Assembly: GCA_012931725.1 (NCBI GenBank)
Contig: CM022946.1
Coordinates: forward strand, 75,922,406 to 75,986,405
Direction of reading: 5' to 3'
Source of the DNA: Litsea cubeba
Taxonomy: Eukaryota; Streptophyta; Magnoliopsida; Laurales; Lauraceae
Length of the DNA: 64,000 nucleotides
Below the pieces are notes generated by a model. That model did no database searches. It was given only the letters and a program-made list of their open reading frames with translations, and was not told the DNA's origin. Positions 44,801 to 55,254 of this stretch are shown piece after piece. The position numbers and the translations under genes were made by a program. Position 1 is the first letter of the stretch, and every line of letters starts with the position of its first letter.

Positions 44801-45161
44801 TCTGGTACGATGAACTCCATAATGCGATAATAGCGCAACAACCCACCTAGGGCCATGACAATCATGCTAGAGGCGGGGGATGAAAAATATGAATGGAACA
44901 TACGATGTGCGAAATATCAACCCCATGAGATTATCATAATCCCTTCATCTATTGCCCTCAAGTTTAATGGTTTTGGATGTAAGGGGCCAAACCTAGATTT
45001 TCCTGTTTACTATTATTTGTATTAAATATTATAATTATTGAAAGCTTGCCTACATTTTGTGTGACTGTATTCGTGCATTCATGCCATCACTCAGTGATTG
45101 AACACATTTTGAGGCATTTTATATGGACAAAGAGGGGCTCACATTACTGCCCCTCTTGGAG

Positions 45162-46310
45162 TAGGGGTGAAAAAAAACCTGAGAAACCGTCTAACCGAAC
45201 CGAACCGAACCGAACCGCGGTTAATAACCGTTTTCCACGGTTCGGTTACGGTTACGGTTAATGGAATCCAAAAACCGCATTGTTCGGTTCGGTTACGGTT
45301 TTTCATAAAAATTCACTGCGGTTAACCGAACCGAACCGTAAAATGCGGTTTGGTTAACCGCACACGGTTAACCTCACCATTAAAAAATATAGGAAAACAA
45401 ACGGGGGGGGGGGGGGGGGGGGGGCGATGAATAAAAAATTTCGCAATGCATAAGTAAAAATTTGGACTTTTGGGTTCAGTGCTCCTTTTATACATATGTG
45501 GTTCATGTGTGTGCATTTTTGTTGGTTGGGTGATCTTGCTCGAGTTACAATAGAGTTTAATAGTCCATCTTTTCCTTGTCATTTTCAACCAAGTTGTCAT
45601 TATGCTGATCACTGGTGAGATAACGTATTGGCATGTTGAGAGCTGAGCTGAGGTAGTAGTAGCCCTCCACCACCTGTGCTACAACTTGGGTTAACCACCA
45701 GTCTCTGCAAAGTAGGATGCAAAGGAATGTCTCATCTTCTCTAAGCAGAGCAACCTATTTATTTAATCCTAAGTGGGAACTAGGGGGGTGGACTTTTGCA
45801 TGGCAATATTATGAATGTCAATGCATCATTTGGGTGGCACATACTAGTTACAGGGTGGGAACACATCTAGTAGCAGCGATGAAAGTGGGAAGACTAAATG
45901 GGTTAGGTCGGTATGTATCTGCCCCATTTAATGAACCCTCAATCCACAAACCTCCCATGTTGACCCGAACAAACTGGTATCACACTATAGGAAGCAAACC
46001 ATATTTTTAAGTATGGGAACCTTGTCAACATAGCACTCATTTTGGTTCAGGTTTATTCCAATTTGACTGGACTTAAGAAGTTATTGTATATTAAACCAAA
46101 AAAGAAGATGCAAATTGAAAAATTAATATTCAAATTTTTCCACGGTTATTAACCGTAACCGAACCGTCTTATACGGTTAACCACGGTTCGGTTTTTTACG
46201 GTTTTTGTCTTCACGGTTACGGTTACGGTTTTCAAATACAGAAAACCGCGGTTACGGTTTGGTTAACGGTTTTTCCAAAATAACCGGTTAACTAAACCGT
46301 TACACCCCTA
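45162..46310. mobile_element. non-autonomous hAT transposon with 8-bp TSD
   Basis: 1149 bp with ends TAGGGGTG and CACCCCTA, typical hAT termini, flanked by a perfect 8-bp TSD TCTTGGAG (45154-45161 and 46311-46318). The subterminal 150-200 bases on both sides are packed with CGGTTCGGTT, CGGTTACGGT and GGTTAACCG words in both orientations, likely transposase-binding repeats. The middle has no transposase. A run of more than twenty G lies at about 45401-45424. Confidence 0.93.
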
Positions 46311-46318
46311 TCTTGGAG

Positions 46319-46571
46319 GAAGTAGACCGGACAGAAACCCTGAGTCATCGATGTGACTGACAGTAATCTACCATTTGGACCAAGTTAGGAAACTTTAGTA
46401 GACCAGCACTCTGCCATATCACCCCTCTAGTGGCGGTACAAAAATGACCATATACTTACCCCGTCAAACCCAGCGGATTAGAAAACAACAAGCAGACAAA
46501 CACTATATTACACCTTGTAGCAGCGGTAAACTGGATATTTCCACTATATTGCCTCAACCAGAGGTGAAATC
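46319..46571. other. host DNA between the hAT element and a Copia relic
   Basis: About 250 bases with no recognised gene or repeat. Confidence 0.4.
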
Positions 46572-46883
46572 TGTAAGATGATATTGAAACAACCTAGAAG
46601 TATACAAGAGAATAGAGAGATATGAGAGATATGCAGATAAGAGAGAAGTTTGCAAGAAGAATTTTTATATTGATTGAATGGACTAAGAATACATTTATAC
46701 ACATTTATTGAGCTAGAGTCAAACAAAGAGGCTGCTAGAGTCAAACAAAGGGGCTGCACATTTCTACATTGTAGCCTTGATTAGTGGATCTTATTAGAGA
46801 TCTAATTCCTTGATTAGTGGATCTCATTAGACCCAATACATGGGTCGAGCTGACCCATAGGTCTGTTAGCCTATTTCTTTACA
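46572..46883 (-). repeat. 3' LTR of a Copia relic
   Basis: Read on the minus strand it starts TGTAAAGAAATAGG and ends ATCATCTTACA, 312 bp, directly after a GAGAGGGGG polypurine tract. It ends the relic that runs up to 47768. No 5' LTR is left, so no TSD can be tested. Confidence 0.7.
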
Positions 46884-47768
46884 CCCCCTCTCAAGCTTTG
46901 GATGGGAGAAAGTGACCATCGAGAGCTTGAAAATGAGATCTGAAAAACGAGATATGGAGTGGCTTTTGGTGAAAAAATCCGCTATTTGTGCAGCCGATGG
47001 AATCTGAAAGAGCTTTATAGTACCACTCCTAACATGTTGACGAATAAAATGACAGTCAACTTCAAGATGTTTGGACCGTTCGTGAAAGACATTATTTATT
47101 GCCAGTTTCCATGCACTTTCACTGTCCGTAAAGAGGGGGGTAGATTTAGGAACTAGAACTCCTAAATCCCGAAGTAACCAGCGAAGCCAAATAATTTCAG
47201 TTGTAGTGTGAGATACAGCACGATATTCAGCTTCAGTGGATGGCCGTGAAACAACTTCCTGTTTCTTGCTCTTCCAAGAGATGAGAGAGGAGCCAAGAAA
47301 GATAGAGAAGCCTGTGGTAGAGCGTCGATCATTGACATCTCCTGCCCAGTCAGAATCAGAATAGCCATGCAGAGTAAGATTCTACCTGGAGGAAAGAAGA
47401 AGGGCGCGGTTGGAACTTCCTTGTAAGTATCTCAGTATGCGTAGTACAGCGGCCCAATGAAGATGGGTGGGTTGCGCAACAAATTGGCTTACCACATGTA
47501 CCGCATAGGCAATATCTGGTCTGGCAATGGTCGGATAAACCAGGCTGCCGACCACTTCACGATAACGAGTTGGATCAGAAAGTAGATCTCCAGCAGAAGT
47601 TCGAAGCTTCAAATTATGTTCAATCGGAGTAGAGACAGGCTTAAGATCTGTGAGTCCAGCCCGTTGGAGAACTTCATTGCAGTATTTCATTTGCGACAGA
47701 AGGTATCCTGAGGGAGAGTAGGCAACCTCAATGCCCAGAAAGTACCGCAGATGACCCAAGAATTTAGG
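46884..47768 (-). pseudogene. pol: Copia RT and RNase H fragment
   Basis: The minus strand reads LGHLRYFLGIEVAYSPSG, VGSLVYPTIARPDIAYAV, then GYSDSDWAGDVNDRRSTTGF and STEAEYRAV, the end of a Copia reverse transcriptase and its RNase H. A small frame change between the two parts lies near 47380. The 5' side is cut near 47768, where MULE1 sequence begins in the middle of its terminal repeat. Confidence 0.85.
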
Positions 47769-47916
47769 ATACCTTTTTTGAGCGATATCCTATATCTGTA
47801 GGATATCGAACCGTTCGATATCCCAAGAATTTAGGATATCGAAGGATTCGATATCCTACATACGTAGGATATCGCACAGTGCGATATCCTAAACCTGTAG
47901 GATATCGAATTCTCAC
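47769..47916. repeat. MULE1 left terminal repeat, inner part
   Basis: It starts at GATACCTTTTTTGAGCGAT, a point about 120 bases inside the intact left repeat of MULE2, and holds five TCGATATCC/GGATATCGA units arranged as short palindromes such as GATATCGAACCGTTCGATATC. Confidence 0.8.
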
Positions 47917-48572
47917 CAACTTCCATCCCATCTGTCTGTTTCATCTCAGCGAAAGTCCATTTCATCTTATCCGTTTTTTTCATCTGAGGTCCGTTTCATC
48001 TCCATTTTCGTTGAAGAACTCCGTTTCCATCTCCGTTCCGTTTGGATATTACCATTACATTTTTTTTCATCCGCACTTTATATATCTTATTCATCACAGC
48101 AGGTACGTGGGACATTCTAAGTTTCTGAATGTCTTAAAAAGTTAGCCAAGAAATGTGGTAATGATAAACCTTTTTTCTGATTTGATTCTTATGATGGAAA
48201 CCATAAGTCAGTTATTAATATTTAGATCTCTCTATGAAATCCATTTTTTTTCACCATTAAGCTATTTAAATAGTCCATTTTTGAAGACCTCTTTTTTTTT
48301 TTTTTTTTGAATTTCTATGTTATAATACAATGCATGAAGTTGTTACTCACAATAAGGCATTCTGAGTCTTTATAAGTACTAATATTGTGACATTATATTG
48401 CTCCTCCAACGAGTTCGATGGTAAAATTCATCCAATGATTACTACATATTACCAACTGATTACTATAAAATTCATAACAACCCATAACAACCCATGCAAT
48501 CTTTTATTAATAAAATATATCTTATTTTTATTAGGATGTCAGATGTTGATTTGTGTCTTATACTGCACTTTG

Positions 48573-48856
48573 ATGGAGAGGAAGAGATCGTGTCTAAATG
48601 AAGTTGATATAAACACTTCAAGTGTTCTTGAGTATGAACAAGATGAAGTAACGAGAAGCAATAAACTAAGGAAGAGTTCATTCATGAATGAAGCTGATAT
48701 GAACCCATCAAGAGTTCTCGAGCACGAACAAGATGATGATAAGGTAACAAGAAGTAATGGCGTAAGGAAGAGATTGTTTATGAATGAAACTGATATAAAT
48801 CCATCAAGTGTCCTTGAGGATGAACTCATTCTATTTCCAACTACTAAATCCAATAG
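48573..48856 (+). CDS. MULE1 transposase-derived gene, exon with triple repeat
   Basis: The reading frame starts at MERKRSCLNEVDIN (ATG 48573) and encodes three imperfect repeats of about 28 residues, each with NExDxNxSxVLExEQDE and TRSN. A donor (AATAG, then GTTTGC at 48857) joins it in phase to the exon at 48937. A competing start at 48536 (MSDVDLCLILHFDGEEE) gives a short frame like the N terminus of MULE transposases but stops after 21 codons, so a frameshift may have occurred here. Start choice and expression are uncertain. Confidence 0.45.
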
Positions 48857-48936
48857 GTTTGCACTAAAACTTCTAAGATTTAGTTTCTGAATATTATTTC
48901 CATCAATGTGTTTATGATTGATCATCCATTATGCAG

Positions 48937-49399
48937 GTTTGATGTATCGGGCACCGAACCTATTCAGTTCGATTTAAACAATCCCTTGCCATGTGCTACT
49001 TCCCCACTGCGTGAAACCCATCATTTTATCATGGTAGAAAATGGAGCATGTGAAAATGGAGCATGTGTCGCAGAAGTTAATGGAGAGAAATCTAATGCAA
49101 AACAAGACAACAACATTGTTGACACTTTGATTCCTGATTTAGAGCACACTGATGGAAAGCAAGTAGATAATTTCCAGCATGACATGTGGAAGGGAAGACA
49201 ATTTCTGAATCGTGATTCATTCAGAGAAACTTTGGCAAAATTTGCAATGCACAAGAATTTTGCAAGAAGACAGCCTGGCCGACCCAAAAAGAACAGAATT
49301 CGTACGGAGGACCGACAAAGGAATCCAGTCAAGTGTTCTCGTTGTCGCGGAAAGGGTCATAATCGACAAACATGTCGCAATCCACCCGCACAAGAATAA
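48937..49399 (+). CDS. MULE1 transposase-derived exon: DNA-binding domain fused to zinc knuckle
   Basis: Together with the exon at 48573-48856 it would give 248 residues. The middle has MWKGRQFLNRDSFRETLAKF, the start of the Mutator transposase DNA-binding domain (DBD_Tnp_Mut type), followed after a few residues by GRPKKNRIRTEDRQR and the C-terminal knuckle CSRCRGKGHNRQTC. A normal MULE transposase has several hundred residues in between, with the DDE catalytic core and the SWIM domain; both are missing and the frame is kept. The product could bind element ends and nucleic acid but not cut DNA. Acceptor ATGCAG precedes the exon; the 80-bp intron is typical of plants. Confidence 0.65.
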
Positions 49400-49893
49400 T
49401 GTTCTTACATTAGTACTAAACTTTGGATGCATTTTGTTGATATCATTTTGTATAGTCACTACTTTTACAACTAGAAAAAACAGGACTGATTTTGTGTTTT
49501 TGTTACCATGATGCAATGCTTATTGTTTTGTAAAACTTTTTATAACGTTTTGACTATCACTATTGTAGAAGAAGCTACAACTTGAGTAACTTTCTTCAAT
49601 GCTTCTTGTGTATATATGGGAGACAAGCATCATGTGGGGCCTTTTTGTAACATATAAATTTGTGAAGAATCAAGACTTAATGATTGCAGCATCTCTGGCT
49701 TGAAAATTGTGATTTGCCTTTTGAACAATAATTACCATTTGTGTGCATATGTATAGATACATGGATATCATTCAAAATTACCAATAAAAACCATCATTGA
49801 TTAGTACAGAGTCATCGTCATTGATAAGTAATGGAAAGATAAAATTTGATACATTGATAAGTAATGGAAAGATAAAATTTGAACATGTATCGC

Positions 49894-50907
49894 TCATTGA
49901 TGACGAAGCTGTTTGAACATTTCGGTCAGTTGACTACGAATGTCAGAAATACCAGCTACCACCCTTTCTTCCAATTGTTCAATCTGAAGAGACTGATCAA
50001 ATACTGCACATTCGACGGCAGATAGACGATTTTCAATAGAATCTGCCTCTGCGTTATCAGCTTGGACTTGGGCTGGTTCCCTTTGAGGATGGCGACGCAC
50101 GTGTGTATCAGACATGGCCATGGTTCTACCATCTATTTTCTGTCTTTTAGAGACGGGTAATTCATGGATGTACGCTTGGCAACCGGCCTCAATCATCAAT
50201 TTGCATATCATTGCACCAAAGGGAAGACTTAGTTTTCGTGGTTCATCGTAAACTCGGATCATTGATTCAAGTATCGTCAATGGAATGTCCACAGATGTGC
50301 CACTGCCTAAGGAGTAAAGAAGGAAGGCTTGGGGAAAGAGAAGATCAGATTTATGTCCTCTAGGTTCAATGTTATGGCACACAAATGTATTGAGTAATCG
50401 GTAATCAGTGGTTAAACCGGATATCTTCAGAACAGGTGAATCCCACATAGTGGGTGTGTCACACAGAGCGGTAGCCAGCTCATTCGCTTCATTCGGTTGG
50501 ATGACAATGTTATCCTGATCAGCAAAGGGATATGATCTGCGAGCAGGTCTCACAAGATCGAGTAATTTGGCAATCCTATTTGCATCCACGGACAGTGTCT
50601 TTCCTCGAACATAGGTCTTGAAACCAATCTTTGTGACCTCAAACATATTGCAATAAAACTCTCTTACCCAGTCCTCAAAGCATTCATCAGTCAAGTTCGT
50701 TAGAGTCATAAGATGGTTAATATTTAGCCATTGCAAAAAACTTGTCATGGTGAGATCACTGTGCACAACTATTCTCTTAAAGATGACAGTGCGATTGGTG
50801 AATCTTGAGTCAAAACGTTCAGCACACTCCTCATCCTTAAAGCATTCCGTATTAAAACGAGAGGAAGACCCAGCTGGTCGCTTACCTTTATCCTTTTTAG
50901 GAGCCAT
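49894..50907 (-). CDS. MULE1 minus-strand gene: putative plant transposon protein domain
   Basis: A 337-residue frame, start chosen at MAPKKDKGKRP because upstream codons are AT-rich and unlike it. Residues about 20-100 hold FTNRTVIFKRIVVHSDL and WVREFYCNMF, residues 110-240 LNTFVCHNIEPRGHKSDLL and PQAFLLYSLGSGTSVDIP, as in the plant putative transposon-protein family common in large plant genomes. The C terminus is a coiled coil (ENRLSAVECAVFDQSLQIEQ). No catalytic residue is known for this family. The gene faces the transposase-derived gene and has a second, truncated copy in MULE2 (52160-52365). Its frame is intact, so it is young or under selection. Confidence 0.7.
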   Translation of the reverse strand: MAPKKDKGKRPAGSSSRFNTECFKDEECAERFDSRFTNRTVIFKRIVVHSDLTMTSFLQWLNINHLMTLTNLTDECFEDWVREFYCNMFEVTKIGFKTYVRGKTLSVDANRIAKLLDLVRPARRSYPFADQDNIVIQPNEANELATALCDTPTMWDSPVLKISGLTTDYRLLNTFVCHNIEPRGHKSDLLFPQAFLLYSLGSGTSVDIPLTILESMIRVYDEPRKLSLPFGAMICKLMIEAGCQAYIHELPVSKRQKIDGRTMAMSDTHVRRHPQREPAQVQADNAEADSIENRLSAVECAVFDQSLQIEQLEERVVAGISDIRSQLTEMFKQLRHQ

Positions 50908-50937
50908 ACTGCGACATGAAAAACCACAGATGTGTAT

Positions 50938-51122
50938 AAACAAATATATATTGAGTGATTAACTGGTTTAGGCAATCCAACAAACACTTAGTGTGGAAAA
51001 ACAAACATATATTGAGTGATTAACTGGTTTAGGCAATCCAACAAACACTTAGTGTGGAAAAACAAACATATATTGAGCAAGTAACTGGTTTAGGCAATCA
51101 ACAAGTAACTATTGAGTGATTA
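50938..51122. repeat. 61-bp tandem repeat upstream of the MULE1 minus-strand gene
   Basis: Three near-perfect copies of a 61-bp unit with ATATATTGAGTGATTAACTG and GGTTTAGGCAATCCAACAAA, then degenerate copies to about 51200. It lies just 5' of the ATG at 50907, so it may be leader or promoter. A matching array of three copies is in MULE2 at 52453-52600. Confidence 0.85.
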
Positions 51123-51709
51123 ACTGGTTTAGGCAATCCAACAAGTGTGGATAAATAAATAACTATCGGGGTACACATGGTTTAGGCAATCTTTCAAACA
51201 CTTGGTGTGGAAAAATAAAAATATTGAAAAAAACCAATATGCAATCTTTGAATTCCAATGATCTCAGAGGATGAACAGAAATGAAATCAATCTGTCACAG
51301 ATATAGTACTAGAAAAAATAAAGTGTTAATGATTTTATAACCCCCAAAAAGACTCCCGGCAAACACTTATTTCCACATCTGTTTGAGGCATTATAAATTG
51401 TTTCATCATAACTATTAGAGAATACTTCCCTCTTGATTCCTCATGCATATTGTAGAGAGATAAATGCCCAAAAACATAATTATTAAGAAGAAGAAAGGGA
51501 AAATGCAACATGATCAGTGGATACTAGGAGAACAAATATATATATACATACATGTATGGGGATGAGGAGAAGAGGACGATCCCTGAGATGAATAACAAGA
51601 TGAAAACCCTTTACAAAGAAGTTACGATATTAGGATAAACTATGAGGAGAGAACCTAGATGCAGACATTGTCTGGTAGTGGGGAAGAAGGATATTTGTAG
51701 TTGTTTGAT

Positions 51710-51965
51710 GGGACAATTACCGTACGGACAGCCCTAGACATGAGAATTACCCCATTAAAGATGAAAAATTAGAATTTACCTGAAAGAAGTTCGTACACAA
51801 AAAAGGCCCAAAATGAGACGAAGATACCCTTTTTTGAGCGATATCCTATGTCTGTAGGATATCGAACCGTTCGATATCCCAAGCATTTAGGATATCGAAG
51901 GACGCGATATCCTACATACGTAGGATATCGCACAGTGCGATATCCTAAACCTGTAGGATATCGAA
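51710..51965. repeat. MULE2 left terminal inverted repeat
   Basis: About 250 bases with GGGACAATTACCGTACGG at the end and five GGATATCGA/TCGATATCC units at 51838-51965. It is closer to the MULE1 right end than to the MULE2 right end. Confidence 0.88.
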
Positions 51966-52159
51966 TTCTCACCAACTTCCATCCCATCTGTCCGTTTCAT
52001 CTTCTCCAATTTTTCAAACTAAGGAGGTCCGATGAAAGTTTTTCAAACCGAGGAGGTCCGTTTCATCTTATCCGTTTTTTTCACTAAGGTCCGTTTCATC
52101 TCCGTTTTCGCTGTAGAACTCCGTTTCCACCTCTGTTCCATTAGGTTATTACCATTAGA

Positions 52160-52365
52160 GTCATAAGACGGTTAATATGTAGCCATTGCAAAAAACTCGT
52201 CATGGTGAGATCGCTGTGCACGACTATTCTCTCAAAGATGACAGTGCGATTGGTGAATCTTGATTCAAAACGTTCAGCACACTCCTCATCCTTAAAGCGT
52301 TCCGTATTAAAACGAGAGGAAGACCCAGCTGCTGGTCGCTTCCCTTTATCCTTTTTAGGAGCCAT
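52160..52365 (-). pseudogene. truncated plant transposon-domain gene in MULE2
   Basis: The N-terminal 65-70 codons of the gene at 49894-50907, with MAPKKDKGKRPAAGSSS and FTNRTVIFERIVVHSDL, then cut at the deletion junction near 52160. Compared with MULE1 it has one extra Ala codon and a few substitutions. Confidence 0.8.
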
Positions 52366-52889
52366 GCTGCAACATGAAAAACCACAGATGTGTATAAACA
52401 AACATATAACCAAACATATAAATAGGCAATCTAACAAACACTTAATGTGGATAAACAAACATATATTGAGTGATTAACTGGTTTAGGCAATCCAACAAAC
52501 ACTTAGTGTGGATAAACAAACATATATTGAGTGATTAACTGGTTTAGGCAATCCAACAAACACTTAGTGTGGATAAACAAACATATATTGAGTGATTAAC
52601 TGGGATGAGAAGAAAAATATATATATATACATACATGTATGGGGATGAGGAGAAGAGGACGATCCCTGAGATGAATAACAAGGAAACCCTTGAAAAGAAG
52701 TGATGAGATTAGGATAAACTATGAGGAGAGAACCTAGATGCAGACAGATGAAGGAAGTGGGGAAGAAAGATATTTGGAGTTCTTTGATACATAGTGGAAT
52801 ATGTCTAATAAGCCCAGTAGAGCGTTTTGACAGGAAAAAAAAGGAATCAGGCAGAGTCTCGCTACGGAATGAAAAAATTCTGGAGTAGC

Positions 52890-52975
52890 CAGAATGTGAT
52901 CTCGCTATAGCGAGATCAATTCTCGCTATAGCGAGATCTCGCTATAGCTAGATCAATTTTCGCTATAGCGAGACC
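52890..52975. repeat. CTCGCTATAGCGAG palindromes in MULE2
   Basis: Four copies or near copies of CTCGCTATAGCGAG, some separated by ATCAAT, in an AT-rich setting. MULE1 has the matching cluster at 54400-54540 and one more at 54645. Confidence 0.85.
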
Positions 52976-53579
52976 TGCCACTGGTTTTTTTTGTTTTGGA
53001 CTTCTCTGACGCACTACACGATACATACATCTACGCACTACACGGTCCATACATCTAGTTTCCTCGCTACATCCTTGCTACAGCGAGACCAATATCACTA
53101 ACATTCGTAAAATACTGATAAGGATTAGGGTGATTTTGTGTATTTTTTTTATTTTTTGAATGAAATATAAATTGCATTTTCCAGCCAAACACCACCAAAC
53201 TTGTTATATTCATTAGTTGTTGATTCCTATCCATCCATTACTGGTTCTACCAAATTTTCAATACCATGGATTTACAGTGAATGTGATGAAAAAATTCTAA
53301 TTGTAAAAGAGTTCACTTGCAAAACATGTGCATTCTTTTTATATAGATGAAATGAGTGGAGACTTACAACAACACAGACACAGGGGAAGTCACTGGACCG
53401 GACACATAAATATACATTTGAGTACAAATTCTCTTTCTAATTAAAATTTGAGTACAAATTCTTTTTCTAATTAAAATCCAATATCTAACACCAATTTAAT
53501 AACAACCTCCAACATCAAATCCCATTGAACTGTTCTCTACATTGCGGCAAGTTAAATAAAATAAAATTGGAACTAAAAA

Positions 53580-53786
53580 AATGCTATCAGGTCTGAAGTT
53601 CCCAGTAGCAGATTTAGATTTGAGCTCCTTATAAGTGAACTGAAGTAGCTGAGGAACATCTTTCTTCTCGGGCCCAGGCGAATCGATGACAACATCTGTT
53701 GAGGCCTGAGCATCCTGAGGAACAGCAAGCTCCCTATTGCTAGCATTCAAATATCTGGTCTCGGTTGCTGCAGAGAGTGAAACCAA
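53580..53786 (-). pseudogene. captured exon of a receptor-like cytoplasmic kinase (RLCK VII, PBL-like)
   Basis: On the minus strand 69 codons read TETRYLNASNREL, then QLLQFTYKELKS and SATGNFRPDSI, matching the region just before the glycine-rich loop in PBL-type kinases (F-x-ELK-x-AT-x-NFRPDS). The catalytic part is absent. A six-base tandem duplication adds Lys-Ser in ELKSKSATGNF. An AG-containing tract precedes the frame at 53787. The fragment has no counterpart in MULE1, so MULE2 acquired it. It cannot make a kinase; it might give antisense or chimeric transcripts. Confidence 0.75.
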
Positions 53787-54111
53787 GTGTTAGATATCCA
53801 AATATCTGCACGCTCCTTTCACTCCGCGCTTGAGGGCCGCCCAGCACCCACACTTGTTAGCCACCTCTCTCTCCCACCTTTCTCTTCTCCTCATCAACCT
53901 CAAAAGAAGCTTTTGCTGGTTTTGAGATTGCCCAGATAAAGCAGAAAGGACTGAGATGAGCTAAGCTTCTCGCTATAGCTTTTCACTAAAATTTACACTC
54001 TTCATCCTCAGTAAAAATGGAGAAGATGAAAACGAACCTCCTCAGCGAAAACGGAGAAAATGAAAATTGACCTTTTGTGGTGAAAATCTTTGATATGTGA
54101 TGGGATGGGAG

Positions 54112-54320
54112 TCTGTAGGATATCGCACAGTTCGATATCCTAAGCTCTTGGGATATCGAATTCTTCGACATCCTACAGACCTAGGATATCGCACGAAAAA
54201 GGGTATTTCCGTCCCATTTTGACCGTTTTTTGTGTACGATCTTGCATGTGGTAAATTTCAATCTTTCGTCTTGTATGTGGTAATTGTCGGGTCTTGAGTC
54301 GTCCGTACGGTAATTGTCCC
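54112..54320. repeat. MULE2 right terminal inverted repeat
   Basis: About 210 bases, read inward GGGACAATTACCGTACGGAC, with GGATATCGCACAGTTCGATATCC-type palindromes at 54117-54190. It is more diverged from the left repeat than expected for a recent element. Confidence 0.85.
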
Positions 54321-54399
54321 TTGTTTGATATAGGGTGGAATATGTCTTATAAGCCCAGTAGAGCGTTTTGACAGGAAAAAAAAGAATCCGGCAGAGTAG

Positions 54400-54660
54400 G
54401 GTCTCGCTATAGCGAGACATTGTAATGAAACAAATGAATCGCCAGAACTAGATCTCGTTATAGCGAGATCTCGCTATAGCGAGATCAGTTCTCGCGAGAC
54501 CTCGCTATAGCGAGATCAATTTTCGCTATAGCGAGACCTGCCACTGTTTTTTTTTTTTTTGTTTTTGGACTTCTCTGACGCACTACACGGCTGCATTCCT
54601 CAATACATCTTTTATTAGTTTCATCGCTACATCCTCGCTATAGCGAGACCAATATCACTA
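54400..54660. repeat. CTCGCTATAGCGAG palindromes in MULE1
   Basis: Six or more copies, including adjacent pairs (CGCTATAGCGAGATCTCGC), in the part of MULE1 right of MULE2. The matching part of MULE2 is at 52890-52975. Confidence 0.85.
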
Positions 54661-55254
54661 ACATTCGCAAAATACTGATAAGGATTAGGGTGATTTTTTT
54701 TTGAATGAAATATAAATTGCATTTTGCAGCCAAACACCACCAAACTTATCTTAATCACTTGTTATATTCATTAGCTATTGATTCCTATTCAACATAGCGA
54801 CACCTGCAAGCCGGGAACAGAAATGAGAGGGAGGAGATTTTTGCATATATACATTAAAAAACCATGGCTACAACACAGATGGGTTTTTGCATCTAAACAT
54901 TAAAAAAACCATAGCTATAAAACCCAATTTCTTTTTCAAAAGATGGAGTACTGTGATTTAGGTTTTTTTTACCTGCAGAAGCTGAGAATGAGCGAGAGGG
55001 TTTGTGCCTGAGAGTGAAGGATGTAAAGCCCAATCGAAGATCCAACACGTTACATAGTTTAAGAAGATGATGATTACAGTAAATGGGGTTTCCTGCAATA
55101 TCCATATCAAGACGATGACAATAGAGCAAAAGGAAAAAAACAATGGAGGATCGACGAAGGAGATTATGATGACAGTAAAAGGGATTTTTACCGAGTTGAA
55201 GATCACTCCGTGCTGTTTAACCTAGGTTGAAAGGAAGAGAGTAAAAAAATTTTT
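54661..55254. other. right interior of MULE1
   Basis: AT-rich DNA, partly matching MULE2 (53115-53220). No gene is seen; short frames on the minus strand have no family features. Confidence 0.4.

Larger units (their letters stand above)
51710..54320. mobile_element. MULE2: Pack-MULE with 9-bp TSD, nested in MULE1
   Basis: 2611 bp flanked by a perfect TSD TTGTTTGAT (51701-51709 and 54321-54329). Both ends read inward GGGACAATTACCGTACGGAC. The inner paralogue of the site at 52771-52820 shows the sequence without insertion, which confirms both borders. MULE2 is a deletion derivative of a MULE1-like element: the stretch equal to 48060-50700 of MULE1 is missing. It has gained an RLCK gene fragment at 53580-53786. 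Confidence 0.95.

Noticed and set aside
45180..45375. Telomere-like or satellite array of CGGTT words
   Set aside because: Words are in both orientations, irregularly spaced and confined to the ends of a hAT element with a TSD.
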